A DNA stretch of 25,992 nt from a virus. Both the position numbers and the translations under genes were made by a program. The stretch is from IMG/VR virus record IMGVR_UViG_3300028782_000005, positions 1 to 25,992 of that record; one strand, written 5' to 3'. Shown here piece by piece: positions 1 through 6,970 of this stretch (positions are counted from its first letter, which is position 1; each line of letters starts with the position of its first letter). The notes beneath the pieces were generated by a model, which had not been told where the DNA came from, made no database searches, and was given only the letters and a program-made list of their open reading frames with translations.

Positions 1-2
1 AC

Positions 3-89
3 GCGGACGCGTTCGGTGGTGGTGGTGGTGGTGGTGGTGGTGGTGGTGGTGGTGGTGGTGGTGGTGGTGGTGAGGGCGACCTGGGCTGA
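3..89 (+). CDS. C-terminus of a glycine-rich protein, 5' end outside window (possibly SSB)
   Basis: The frame starting at base 3 is open from the window edge and reads ADAF, then 19 glycines, then EGDLG and a TGA stop. The other two frames would give poly-valine or poly-tryptophan, so this frame is the plausible one. Single-stranded DNA-binding proteins often end in a Gly-rich linker with an acidic tip, and one would fit upstream of a DNA polymerase, but the DNA-binding fold is not in the window and the usual DDDIPF-like tip is absent. The SSB assignment is inference only. Confidence 0.5.
   Translation, partial: ADAFGGGGGGGGGGGGGGGGGGGEGDLG
15..71 (+). repeat. (GGT)19 microsatellite
   Basis: An uninterrupted run of 19 GGT triplets encodes 19 glycines in the preceding partial gene. 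Trinucleotide length changes would keep the reading frame, so this tract could vary in linker length without inactivating the protein. Such a tract is also prone to sequencing or assembly error near a contig end. Confidence 0.95.
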
Positions 90-120
90 TGTGACTTTGT
101 GATCTGAAGATGTTTTGGTC

Positions 121-142
121 TGCCACTCCACGAGGGGTGGCA
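121..142 (+). other. Intergenic RNA hairpin
   Basis: A 9-bp stem (121-129 with 134-142, one G.U wobble) closes an ACGA tetraloop in the 88-base gap before the next gene. No T-run follows on either strand, so it is not a convincing intrinsic terminator. It may be an RNA processing or stability element. I see no convincing promoter in the rest of the gap (90-177). Confidence 0.5.
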
Positions 143-177
143 GCACAAAGCAAAACCCACCAACCCGGAGAAAGCTG

Positions 178-378
178 ATGGGATTCCTGAACCGTTTCAA
201 CCCGTTCCAGATCGCAGGCACCGACCGCAGGCGCAAGAAGTTGCTGGAGGAGGCCCGCGGCCAACTCATCGACGCCGTGAGCAACAAGGAATACTTCGAC
301 GCCGTGGTGCCGATGCTGCGCAAGCGCATCCACCGTCTGGAGACCGAGATCAGCAAGCTGGCGAAGGGGCGGTCGTGA
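178..378 (+). CDS. Small charged helical protein, unknown function
   Basis: This 66-aa protein is rich in Lys, Arg and Glu and looks mostly helical (residues 18-62), with a coiled-coil-like end. No family was recognised. The ATG at 178 was chosen over an upstream in-frame start at 115 because GGAGAAAG lies just before it and because the longer form would have to translate through the hairpin at 121-142. It is the first complete gene of the replication run and its stop is overlapped by the next start (GTGA). Confidence 0.75.
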   Translation: MGFLNRFNPFQIAGTDRRRKKLLEEARGQLIDAVSNKEYFDAVVPMLRKRIHRLETEISKLAKGRS

Positions 379-479
379 AGTGGTCCAACACCTGCCCCCT
401 GTGCGGCGGCAAGCGCACCCTGAGCCACTGCCCGCGGTGGGTGGCACCTCCGCCACCCCCTCCGAAGGAGAAGTCGTGA
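375..479 (+). CDS. Tiny CxxC zinc-knuckle-like protein (34 aa)
   Basis: A GTG-started frame of 34 codons reads MKWSNTCPLCGG followed by a further Cys in SHCP, then a Pro-rich tail. AAGGGG sits five bases before the GTG. The start overlaps the upstream stop as GTGA, and the stop overlaps the next ATG as TGATG, so the frame fits exactly into the overlapping gene chain. CxxC plus a third Cys and a His suggest metal binding. No function is assigned. Confidence 0.65.
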   Translation: MKWSNTCPLCGGKRTLSHCPRWVAPPPPPPKEKS

Positions 480-706
480 TGGAACGTTCGCTACCGCACG
501 ACTACCGTCGCAAAGCGGCGGAAGCCCACGATCGTCGCATCGAACTGGAAGACCGCGCGCTTGAGATCTTCAAGCTGGTGGTCGCTGAGTGGAAGTCCGA
601 CCCGATGTCGGTGCAGTGCTTCGACTTGCGCATCGTGCGTGAAGCCATCGCGGCCCACGACGAGTTGGTTCAGATCGACACCAAGTTCCCCAACAGGCTT
701 TTCTGA
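479..706 (+). CDS. Small helical protein, unknown function
   Basis: This is a 75-aa charged protein (starts MERSLPHDYRRK) with two probable helices, at about residues 8-33 and 42-60. The ATG at 479 follows a GAAGGAGAAG ribosome binding site and overlaps the stop of the 34-aa gene. A longer in-frame GTG at 380 is rejected because it would overlap that gene and lacks a good ribosome binding site. No family recognised. It lies directly upstream of the polymerase with a 3-base gap. Confidence 0.7.
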   Translation: MERSLPHDYRRKAAEAHDRRIELEDRALEIFKLVVAEWKSDPMSVQCFDLRIVREAIAAHDELVQIDTKFPNRLF

Positions 707-709
707 CCC

Positions 710-3067
710 GTGAAGAATTTCTTTTTTGATCTCGAAACCTTCAGCCCCGTCCCGATCAAGGACGGCGTGCACCGCTACGCTGAGCAGGTGGAGGTGATGC
801 TCTGGTCGTACGCCACAGGCGACGGGCTTGTCAAGGTGTGGGACCTGACAGACGGCACCGTGCACTGGCCGGAGGTCGAGGAGTTGTCTGGCACGGTCGA
901 GTGGCACCAGTCGCCAACACAACCTAAGGGTGGCCCTGGTTGGCAGTTCCCGCCGGTGGACCTGGAGCAGGCCCTGGCCGACCCTGAGTGCCTCGTGTGG
1001 GGGCACAATTCCGGCATGTTCGACTTCGTGGTGCTGGACAAGGCCCTGCCCGGCCTGGCCAAGTGGATCACCAAGTCGAGACGCCGGGACACCATGGTGC
1101 AGGCGTTCTGCCACGGGCTGCCCGGTTCGCTGGAGAAGCTCGGGCACGCCCTCAACATCGACGAGGCCAAGCGCAAGGACACTGAAGGGAAGAAGTACAT
1201 CCACCTCTTCTGCAAGCCGCAAGGCGAAGCCTTCATCAAGAAGTACGGCACGAACCGGGCCACCAAGCACACGCACCCCGCGGAGTGGGCGGCGTTCATC
1301 CGCTACGCCGGCCGCGACATCACGGTGATGCGTGAGGCGCACCGGAAGATGCCGAAGTGGAACTACACCGGCCGCCAGGTCGAGCTGTGGCACATCGACC
1401 TGACGATCAACCAGCGCGGGTTCTGCGTGGACCAAGACCTGGCCGTCGCGGCGGTGGAGGCCGTGGCCAAGGCCAAGGCCACGTTGAACGAGCGCACGGT
1501 CGTCATCACGGACGGGGAGGTGGGTGCGGCCACCCAGCGCGACGCGCTGCTGGAGTGGATCCTGGCGTCGCACGGCGTGGACCTGCCTGACATGCAGGCC
1601 GACACGCTGGAGCGCCGGCTGAAGGACCCGGACCTGCCTGACGGCGTGAGGGAGCTGATCGCGATCCGGCTGCAGTCGTCCATGAACAGCGTCAGCAAGT
1701 ACAAGACGCTGCTCAAGGCCGTGAACCAGGACGGGCGGCTGCGTGGCGGGGCCCAGTTCCGCGGCGCGTTCCGCACCGGCCGCTGGGCCCACCGACTGTT
1801 CCAGCACGGCAACATGCCGCGGATGGACACGGCGACGATTGCCGCCTGGTGGGGCCTGCCCAAGGAGAAGGTCAAGGACGCCCACATCCTCCAGTACGTG
1901 AACTCGGGCATCGAGGCACTGAAGGGTGGCTCTGCCGACCTGACCCACGGCGATGTGATCCGGCTGGCAAGCTGCTGCATCCGCGGCTGCATCGTCGCGG
2001 CTCCGGGCAAGAAGCTCGTGATTGCGGACTTGGCCAACATTGAAGGCCGTGTGCTGGCGTGGCTGGCCGGCGAGGAGTGGAAGCTGCAGGCGTTCCGGGA
2101 CTACGACGCGGGCACTGGCCCGGATCTGTACAAGCTCTCGTACGCTCGCGCGTTCAACGTGTCGCACGAAACCGTCACGCACGACCAGCGCCAGATCGGC
2201 AAGGTGCTGGAGTTGATGCTCGGCTACCAGGGCGGAGTCGGGGCGTTCCTGACCGGGGCCGCGACCTACGGCATCGACCTGACGGCCATGGCTGAGGCCG
2301 CGTGGCCTGTGCTGCCGGGGGACGTGGTCGACGAGGCGGAGAGCTTCCGGGAGTGGGTGGAGCACACCGCGTTGACGGCGTTGTTGCGGAGGGTCGGGTT
2401 GCTCCCGAAGACCGGGAAGATCACTGACACGCAGTACGAGATGGCACTCGACATCGCGATGGCTACGAGACCCGATGACGTGGCAGCAGCCAAGTCGAAA
2501 GTCCAGTTCGGACTGAGCGACAAGGTGTTCGTGGTTTGCGACTCGCTGAAGCGCCTCTGGCGCCGGGCCCACCCGAACATCGAAGCGCTGTGGGGTGAGG
2601 CCGAAGCTGCAGCCAAAAATGCTGTGCTGAACCCTGGCACCGTATTCCGGGCTCGCCGGCTTGCGTTCCGTCGCGACGGGGCCTGGCTGCGCATGGCGCT
2701 GCCCAACGGCCGGGTGCTGTGCTACCCCCAGCCGCAGGTGGACCCCAAGACCGGGACCCTGAGCTACATGGGGCTCAACCAGTACAGCCGGAAGTGGGAG
2801 CGCCTGAGCACGTATGGCGGCAAGACCATCGAGAATGGCACCCAGGCCGTAGCCGCAGACCAGCTTTCGGACTGCATGCCGGCAATCGAAGCCGCCGGCT
2901 ACCCGATCGTCTTCCACGTGCACGATGAGATCGCAGCCGAGGTCCCCGACACGGGGGACTTCACGCACGAGAAGCTGGCGGAGATGATGTGCGCTGAACT
3001 GCCCTGGAACGCCGGCTTGCCGCTGGCGGCTGCCGGGTTCGAGACCTACCGCAATAGGAAGGGGTGA
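710..3067 (+). CDS. Family A DNA polymerase with 3'-5' exonuclease domain
   Basis: This 785-aa protein is the phage replicative polymerase. The N-terminal DEDDy exonuclease shows FFDLETFS (D7, E9), HNSGMFDF (99-106, D105) and YAGRDITV (Y199, D203). The polymerase part shows TGR at 356-358 in the template-binding loop, motif A IADLANIEGR (438-447), motif B RQIGKVLELMLGYQGG (494-509) and motif C VHDEIAAEV (H738, D739, E740). There is no 5'-3' exonuclease domain, as is usual for phage enzymes of this class. The residue matching Phe762 of E. coli Pol I (O-helix) is Leu502, and the following YG is YQ. The start is GTG with only a weak ribosome binding site. High confidence in function. Confidence 0.96.
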   Translation: MKNFFFDLETFSPVPIKDGVHRYAEQVEVMLWSYATGDGLVKVWDLTDGTVHWPEVEELSGTVEWHQSPTQPKGGPGWQFPPVDLEQALADPECLVWGHNSGMFDFVVLDKALPGLAKWITKSRRRDTMVQAFCHGLPGSLEKLGHALNIDEAKRKDTEGKKYIHLFCKPQGEAFIKKYGTNRATKHTHPAEWAAFIRYAGRDITVMREAHRKMPKWNYTGRQVELWHIDLTINQRGFCVDQDLAVAAVEAVAKAKATLNERTVVITDGEVGAATQRDALLEWILASHGVDLPDMQADTLERRLKDPDLPDGVRELIAIRLQSSMNSVSKYKTLLKAVNQDGRLRGGAQFRGAFRTGRWAHRLFQHGNMPRMDTATIAAWWGLPKEKVKDAHILQYVNSGIEALKGGSADLTHGDVIRLASCCIRGCIVAAPGKKLVIADLANIEGRVLAWLAGEEWKLQAFRDYDAGTGPDLYKLSYARAFNVSHETVTHDQRQIGKVLELMLGYQGGVGAFLTGAATYGIDLTAMAEAAWPVLPGDVVDEAESFREWVEHTALTALLRRVGLLPKTGKITDTQYEMALDIAMATRPDDVAAAKSKVQFGLSDKVFVVCDSLKRLWRRAHPNIEALWGEAEAAAKNAVLNPGTVFRARRLAFRRDGAWLRMALPNGRVLCYPQPQVDPKTGTLSYMGLNQYSRKWERLSTYGGKTIENGTQAVAADQLSDCMPAIEAAGYPIVFHVHDEIAAEVPDTGDFTHEKLAEMMCAELPWNAGLPLAAAGFETYRNRKG

Positions 3068-3070
3068 GGC

Positions 3071-3283
3071 ATGGGTGAGATCGCAGACGACCACTTCGAT
3101 CGGTTGTGGGACGGTGATGAGGACGAGAACCTGGACGACGAGTACCGACCCCTGACCCGTTGCAACCGTTGCGGGAGCCGCGACGTGCGCTGGCGCCAGC
3201 AGACCGGCAAGTGGGTCCTCTTCAACCTCGGTCCGGGCGAGCACGTGTGCCAGATCGACGACCCGTTCAAGGTGCTGCCATGA
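3071..3283 (+). CDS. Small zinc-ribbon-like protein
   Basis: This 70-aa protein has an acidic N-terminus (residues 13-25, DGDEDENLDDE) followed by CNRCGS (31-36) and a later HVC (58-60), a possible zinc ribbon with one weak ligand. It begins four bases after the polymerase stop behind AAGGGGTGAGG. Its stop overlaps the next ATG as ATGA. The function is unknown. Its position suggests a replication or transcription accessory role, which is inference. Confidence 0.8.
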   Translation: MGEIADDHFDRLWDGDEDENLDDEYRPLTRCNRCGSRDVRWRQQTGKWVLFNLGPGEHVCQIDDPFKVLP

Positions 3284-3516
3284 CCAGAAGCACACGCGTG
3301 AACGCGAAGTCACCGGGTACGTGGATCGGCAAGTTTGGGGACGTGGTAGGGCTGTTGTGGAGGACCCCCAGGACCGTGCGCGAAGTCGTGAAGGTGACAG
3401 GTGCCGGCGTAGACACCACGGCTCGGTACTTCGCCGTGCTCGAAGCCGAGGGCCTTATCGTCAGAGACGGGTCGCGTGACAGGTCAGCGGTTTACAGGTG
3501 GGTTGACAGGAGTTGA
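3280..3516 (+). CDS. Winged-helix DNA-binding protein
   Basis: This 78-aa protein looks like a winged helix-turn-helix. Residues 30-56 (RTVREVVKVTGAGVDTTARY, then FAVLEA) form the HTH, and 58-76 (GLIVRDGSRDRSAVYRWV) form the beta wing. ATG at 3280 overlaps the upstream stop (ATGA). A longer frame reaching back to 3160 runs through the coding sequence of the previous gene and is not used. It probably binds DNA as a small regulator or replication accessory; the target is unknown. Confidence 0.8.
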   Translation: MTRSTRVNAKSPGTWIGKFGDVVGLLWRTPRTVREVVKVTGAGVDTTARYFAVLEAEGLIVRDGSRDRSAVYRWVDRS

Positions 3517-3517
3517 C

Positions 3518-3808
3518 ATGACGAACGTGAAAACCGGCGATCTGGCGATCATCATCAAGGACGAGCGGCCTGAGAACATCGGTGCGATCGTCGAGGTGGG
3601 CAAGCGCGACTACGACTGGCGGCTACCAGGTCCCGGGCCGTACTGGCACTGCACGGCCACGGGTCGGCCTCTCGTGACGCTGTGCTTGGTCGATCTCCAG
3701 TACCGCATGTGCACCGAGGTGCTGTGCCCTGACGACTACCTGCGCCCGATCAGCGGCATCCCCGACGCAGACGTTACGGCACGACCCAAGGAGCGCAAGA
3801 ATGCGTGA
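3518..3808 (+). CDS. KOW/SH3-like small phage protein
   Basis: This 96-aa protein begins with a beta-rich segment, KTGDLAIIIKDERPENIGAI (residues 5-24), resembling the KOW/SH3-like barrel of small phage proteins. A second beta-rich part (43-80) contains two Cys in CTEVLC. AGGAG stands six bases before the ATG at 3518. A start at 3476 is possible but would overlap the previous gene by about 40 bases. The end overlaps the VRR-NUC gene by 8 bases. Biochemical role unknown. Confidence 0.8.
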   Translation: MTNVKTGDLAIIIKDERPENIGAIVEVGKRDYDWRLPGPGPYWHCTATGRPLVTLCLVDLQYRMCTEVLCPDDYLRPISGIPDADVTARPKERKNA

Positions 3809-4088
3809 GAGCAGGATCGAGGCGTACTTCGTGGAGCAGGCCAACGCCCAGGGCTGCCTGGTCCGAAAGGCGGCCTGGGTCGGGCGCAAGGGCTGCCCGG
3901 ACCGGGTGGTGATGTTCCCTGACGGGCGGATCGTGTGGGTTGAACTCAAGGCATCTGGGCTGGCGGCTGGGTTCCCGTCCAACGCCCACGAGCGCCAGCA
4001 GGACCGTGAGCACGAGCGCATGCGCCGTCGCGGCCAGCAGGTTGAGATCGTGGACTCGTTCGAGCGGGTGGACGAGGTGCTGGCATGA
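3801..4088 (+). CDS. VRR-NUC domain nuclease
   Basis: This 95-aa protein is a stand-alone VRR-NUC nuclease, a PD-(D/E)xK-fold family that cuts structured DNA and is common in phage replication modules. The core reads GRKGCPDRVVMF (29-39) and IVWVELKASG (44-53), giving the catalytic set D34, E48 and K50. The length is typical for viral single-domain versions. In many phages this gene stands next to the SNF2-type helicase; here two genes (4085-5004) lie between them. It overlaps both neighbours (8 bases, then ATGA). Confidence 0.92.
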   Translation: MRESRIEAYFVEQANAQGCLVRKAAWVGRKGCPDRVVMFPDGRIVWVELKASGLAAGFPSNAHERQQDREHERMRRRGQQVEIVDSFERVDEVLA

Positions 4089-4396
4089 AGGTCAATGCCA
4101 TGATGATGGCCATGCTCGTCAAGGCCATGATCGACGGCACGATGACGTGCCGCGAGCTGGCCGCGGAGACCGGCCTGCACTACCTCACGGTGCTGCAGTA
4201 CGGCAAGGCCATGCACAAGGCCGGCGCGGCCCACATCTCGGGTTGGGAGTTGGACTCCCTCGGCCGGTGCAGCATTCGCATCTACCGGCTCGGGCCCGGC
4301 AAGGATGCAAAGAAGCCGACGAGGACCCGGGCGCAGGTGTGCGCAGATCGACGGGCCAGGAAACGCGACGCAGAACTTCTAGGATTGAAGACATGA
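4085..4396 (+). CDS. Helix-turn-helix protein
   Basis: This 103-aa protein has a clear HTH at about residues 17-47 (TCRELAAETGLHYLTVLQYG and following helix) and a basic C-terminal tail (70-97, many Lys and Arg). It looks like a small DNA-binding regulator. It overlaps VRR-NUC and the next gene by ATGA at each end, so the gene order is tight even across the lower-GC insert that follows. Confidence 0.82.
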   Translation: MKVNAMMMAMLVKAMIDGTMTCRELAAETGLHYLTVLQYGKAMHKAGAAHISGWELDSLGRCSIRIYRLGPGKDAKKPTRTRAQVCADRRARKRDAELLGLKT

Positions 4397-5004
4397 GCAG
4401 ACTGGTCGATCTCTCCGGTAGGCGTTTCGGCATGTTGGAGGTTCTGGAGCGGGGCCCGGACATGCCTCGTGCCGACCACGGCGGTCGCACTCAGTGGTAT
4501 TGCGTGTGCGACTGTGGTGCCCTGTGCTTGGTGGAGGGTTGCAACCTGAAATCCGGGAACAGTGAGTCGTGCGGTTGCACCCACGGTGAAAAACACGGAA
4601 TGGGGCACCTACCAGAGTACAGAGTTTGGTGTGGCATGTGGAAACGCTGCAGCAACTTGAAGAGCAAGTCCTACCGTAACTACGGCGGGAGAGGGTTGGA
4701 GGTCTCCGAGAAGTGGTCAACATTCAGCCGGTTTTACCAGGACATGGGGCCACGACCGACGCCTTGGCACACCTTGGAGCGGGAGAGGAACTCTGAAGGC
4801 TACGGGCCTGGCAATTGCGTGTGGGCCACGAGAAAAACCCAAGGTAACAACCGGAGAGGTAACTTGCGGATTACTGCATTCGGGGTCACAAAAACATTGG
4901 CTCAGTGGGCAGAGAGCACCAAGCTGAAAAGTAGCACCATTCGGTACAGAATCGTGGTATCTGGGTGGACCCCAGAAGAAGCACTAAGCAGACCGGTGCA
5001 ATGA
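4393..5004 (+). CDS. Putative homing-endonuclease-type protein (HNH-like core with zinc and HTH domains)
   Basis: This 203-aa protein has three recognisable parts. Residues 6-62 are a zinc-binding domain (DLSGRRFGMLEVLE, then CVCDCG and SCGC; C39, C41, C60, C62). Residues 77-152 carry the phage endonuclease-like core with YRNYGGRGLEVSEKW, FYQDMGPRP and NCVWATRKTQGNNRR. Residues 160-200 resemble a NUMOD-like HTH (FGVTKTLAQWA, GWTPEEAL). The usual LDR-D-N-D-G run is LERERNSEG here, so activity may be altered. Base composition is visibly less G+C-rich than the flanking genes (two 60-base lines counted by hand are near half G+C), suggesting recent arrival. ATG at 4393 overlaps the previous stop; much longer upstream in-frame starts are rejected. 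Confidence 0.8.
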   Translation: MSRLVDLSGRRFGMLEVLERGPDMPRADHGGRTQWYCVCDCGALCLVEGCNLKSGNSESCGCTHGEKHGMGHLPEYRVWCGMWKRCSNLKSKSYRNYGGRGLEVSEKWSTFSRFYQDMGPRPTPWHTLERERNSEGYGPGNCVWATRKTQGNNRRGNLRITAFGVTKTLAQWAESTKLKSSTIRYRIVVSGWTPEEALSRPVQ

Positions 5005-6413
5005 CGTTACGCCATCTCACCCCTCGCCCCTTCCAGCCGCTGATGTGGAACCACATCGTGGAGCACCACCGCAGCATGCTGTTGGTGCCCATGGGTATGG
5101 GAAAGACAAGCTCGGTGCTGATGGCCATCTCCATCCTGCTGATGTCCGGGTCGGCCCGCAAGGTGTTGGTGCTGGCCCCGCTGCGCGTGGCCCAGAGCAC
5201 GTGGCCGGACGAGGTGAAGAAGTGGGCCGAGTTCTCACACCTGCGTGTGTCGACCATCGTTGGCACTCCAGTCGAACGCCTGGCGGCCTTGAAGGTGAAG
5301 GCTGACATCTACACTACCAACTACGACAACCTGGTCTGGTTGATCGAGACGGTGGGTGACAAGTGGTTCTGGGACATGGTAGTGGCAGACGAGTGCACGC
5401 GCACAAAAAACTTCCGTACGAAGCAGGGCGGCAAGCGCGCGCAGGCGCTGAGCAAAGTTGCCCACAAGCACGTGAAGCGCTGGGTTGGGTTGACAGGGAC
5501 TGTGGTACCCAACGGTGTCAAAGACCTGTGGGGCCAGATGTGGTTCATCGACCAGGGCGCCAGGCTGGGCAGCACCTACACGGCGTTCATGAACCGGTGG
5601 TTCGGGTTCCGGAATGCGAAGGACGCCGCGAACAACTCCGGCAAGGCGTACGTCGAGAGGATCCCCTTCCCGCACGCGCAGAAGGAGATCGAGGTGCTGG
5701 TCAAGGACGTGTGCCTCACGCTCGACGTGAAGGACTGGTTCGACGTGAAGGATCCGGTTGTAAACACTCTTTACGTGGACCTGCCGCCGAAGCAGCGCAA
5801 GCACTACCAGGAGATGGAGCGCGAGCTGTACACGGTGCTGGAGAACAACGAGATCGAGGCGTTCGGCGCTGCTGCGAAGACGATCAAATGTCTTCAATTC
5901 GCGAGCGGAGCCGCATACATTAACGGGTCGAACGACGAGTGGGTGGAGATGCACGATGAAAAACTGCAAGCGCTCGAAAGCATCATTGAGGAGGCGGCCG
6001 GCGCGTCGGTACTGGTTGCGTACCACTTCAAGTCTGACCTTGCGCGTATACAGCGGCGCTTCCCGCAAGCCCGGGTCCTCGACAAGAAACCACAAACAAT
6101 ACTTGATTGGAACGAGGGGCGGATCGGACTCCTCCTTGCTCACCCGGCTTCTGCGGGCCACGGCCTCAACTTGCAAGACGGGGGCAACATCCTGGTCTTC
6201 TTCTCGCACTGGTGGTCACTGGAAGAGAGGCAGCAGATCGTCGAGCGGATCGGCCCGGTCCGTCAGCTTCAGGCCGGACATGATCGACCGGTCTTTATCC
6301 ATCAGATCGTTGCTCGTAATACCGTGGACGAGGATGTGATCGCACGCATTTCAACCAAGCAGGATGTCCAAGACGTTCTGCTGCAAGCACTGAAGAGGAG
6401 ATTGGAATCATGA
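5001..6413 (+). CDS. SNF2-type superfamily 2 helicase
   Basis: This 470-aa protein is a phage SF2 helicase/ATPase of the SNF2-like type, probably unwinding or remodelling DNA in replication or recombination. Motif I is PMGMGKTSS (30-38), motif II is DECTR (130-134), motif III is LTGTVVPNG (164-172), and the C-terminal RecA-like lobe ends in ERQQIVERIGPVRQ (about 409-423, motif VI). The second Arg position of motif VI is partly replaced (IGPVR), which I believe is usual in this phage group. ATG at 5001 overlaps the previous stop. An in-frame start at 4965 is less likely. Confidence 0.93.
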   Translation: MTLRHLTPRPFQPLMWNHIVEHHRSMLLVPMGMGKTSSVLMAISILLMSGSARKVLVLAPLRVAQSTWPDEVKKWAEFSHLRVSTIVGTPVERLAALKVKADIYTTNYDNLVWLIETVGDKWFWDMVVADECTRTKNFRTKQGGKRAQALSKVAHKHVKRWVGLTGTVVPNGVKDLWGQMWFIDQGARLGSTYTAFMNRWFGFRNAKDAANNSGKAYVERIPFPHAQKEIEVLVKDVCLTLDVKDWFDVKDPVVNTLYVDLPPKQRKHYQEMERELYTVLENNEIEAFGAAAKTIKCLQFASGAAYINGSNDEWVEMHDEKLQALESIIEEAAGASVLVAYHFKSDLARIQRRFPQARVLDKKPQTILDWNEGRIGLLLAHPASAGHGLNLQDGGNILVFFSHWWSLEERQQIVERIGPVRQLQAGHDRPVFIHQIVARNTVDEDVIARISTKQDVQDVLLQALKRRLES

Positions 6414-6970
6414 AGTTGATCTACAGCCCGGTGACCGGTGTCCGGCACGTTGACGTTTCACTGACGGCGGAGGAGTACCGGGAGCTGTGCCCGACCGAGT
6501 CGTGGGCCTTCAACCCTTTGACGGGGAAGCGTCGTGCCACGTACGACGTGGTGCACGACCCCCAAGGGCTGATGATCGTGGCTGGTGAGGAGTTGAAGGC
6601 AGCCGCGGGGGTGCTGGACAAGCAGCCGGTACCGACCGAAGGTCGGATGCTCTACGACCCGGAGACCAACACCGTCATCGGGGTGCCCACCGACACCCTC
6701 ACCGACACCCTCACCGACACCCTCACCGAACGCGGCAAGCGCTACGGCAAGTTCACCGACCACGCTCAGATATCTCAGGACCTGGAAGACGTGATGCGGG
6801 CCTGCCCGAAGTGGTCGGCGCTGGCAGCCGACCAGAAGGAGGCGTTGAAGATGGTCGTCCACAAGATCGCCAGGATCCTGAATGGCGACCCGAACTACGA
6901 CGACTCGTGGGTGGACATCTCGGGCTATACCAAGCTGGTGGCCGACAGGCTGCAAGGAGTGTCACGGTGA
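6410..6970 (+). CDS. Two-part protein with DUF6378-like C-terminal domain
   Basis: This 186-aa protein has an N-terminal region (1-90) of unknown type, a linker made of three TDTL repeats (94-105), and a C-terminal helical domain (106-186) matching the phage DUF6378 pattern: ERGKRYGKFTDHAQ, PKWSALAADQKEALKMV, HKIARILNGDP and DSWVDISGY. The biochemical role of DUF6378 is not known to me. ATGA overlap with the helicase gene and GTGA overlap with the next gene place it in the same transcript. Confidence 0.85.
   Translation: MKLIYSPVTGVRHVDVSLTAEEYRELCPTESWAFNPLTGKRRATYDVVHDPQGLMIVAGEELKAAAGVLDKQPVPTEGRMLYDPETNTVIGVPTDTLTDTLTDTLTERGKRYGKFTDHAQISQDLEDVMRACPKWSALAADQKEALKMVVHKIARILNGDPNYDDSWVDISGYTKLVADRLQGVSR
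6689..6724 (+). repeat. Three perfect 12-bp tandem repeats in coding sequence
   Basis: ACCGACACCCTC occurs three times head to tail, encoding TDTL x3 (with a partial fourth copy) in the linker of the DUF6378-like protein. The unit is a multiple of three, so copy-number change alters linker length without a frameshift. Confidence 0.95.

Noticed and set aside
121-160. Intrinsic terminator at the hairpin before the first complete gene
   Set aside because: The stem is good but is followed by GCACAAAG, not a T-run, on the plus strand and by an A-rich stretch on the minus strand.
491-3313. A 940-codon open frame on the minus strand opposite the DNA polymerase
   Set aside because: It mirrors the polymerase codons, as expected from strong third-position GC bias. 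The translation is Arg/Val/Leu/His-rich with no domain, and it crosses several real genes.
5235-6209. A 324-codon minus-strand frame opposite the helicase
   Set aside because: The helicase frame contains all SF2 motifs; the opposite frame has no recognisable features.
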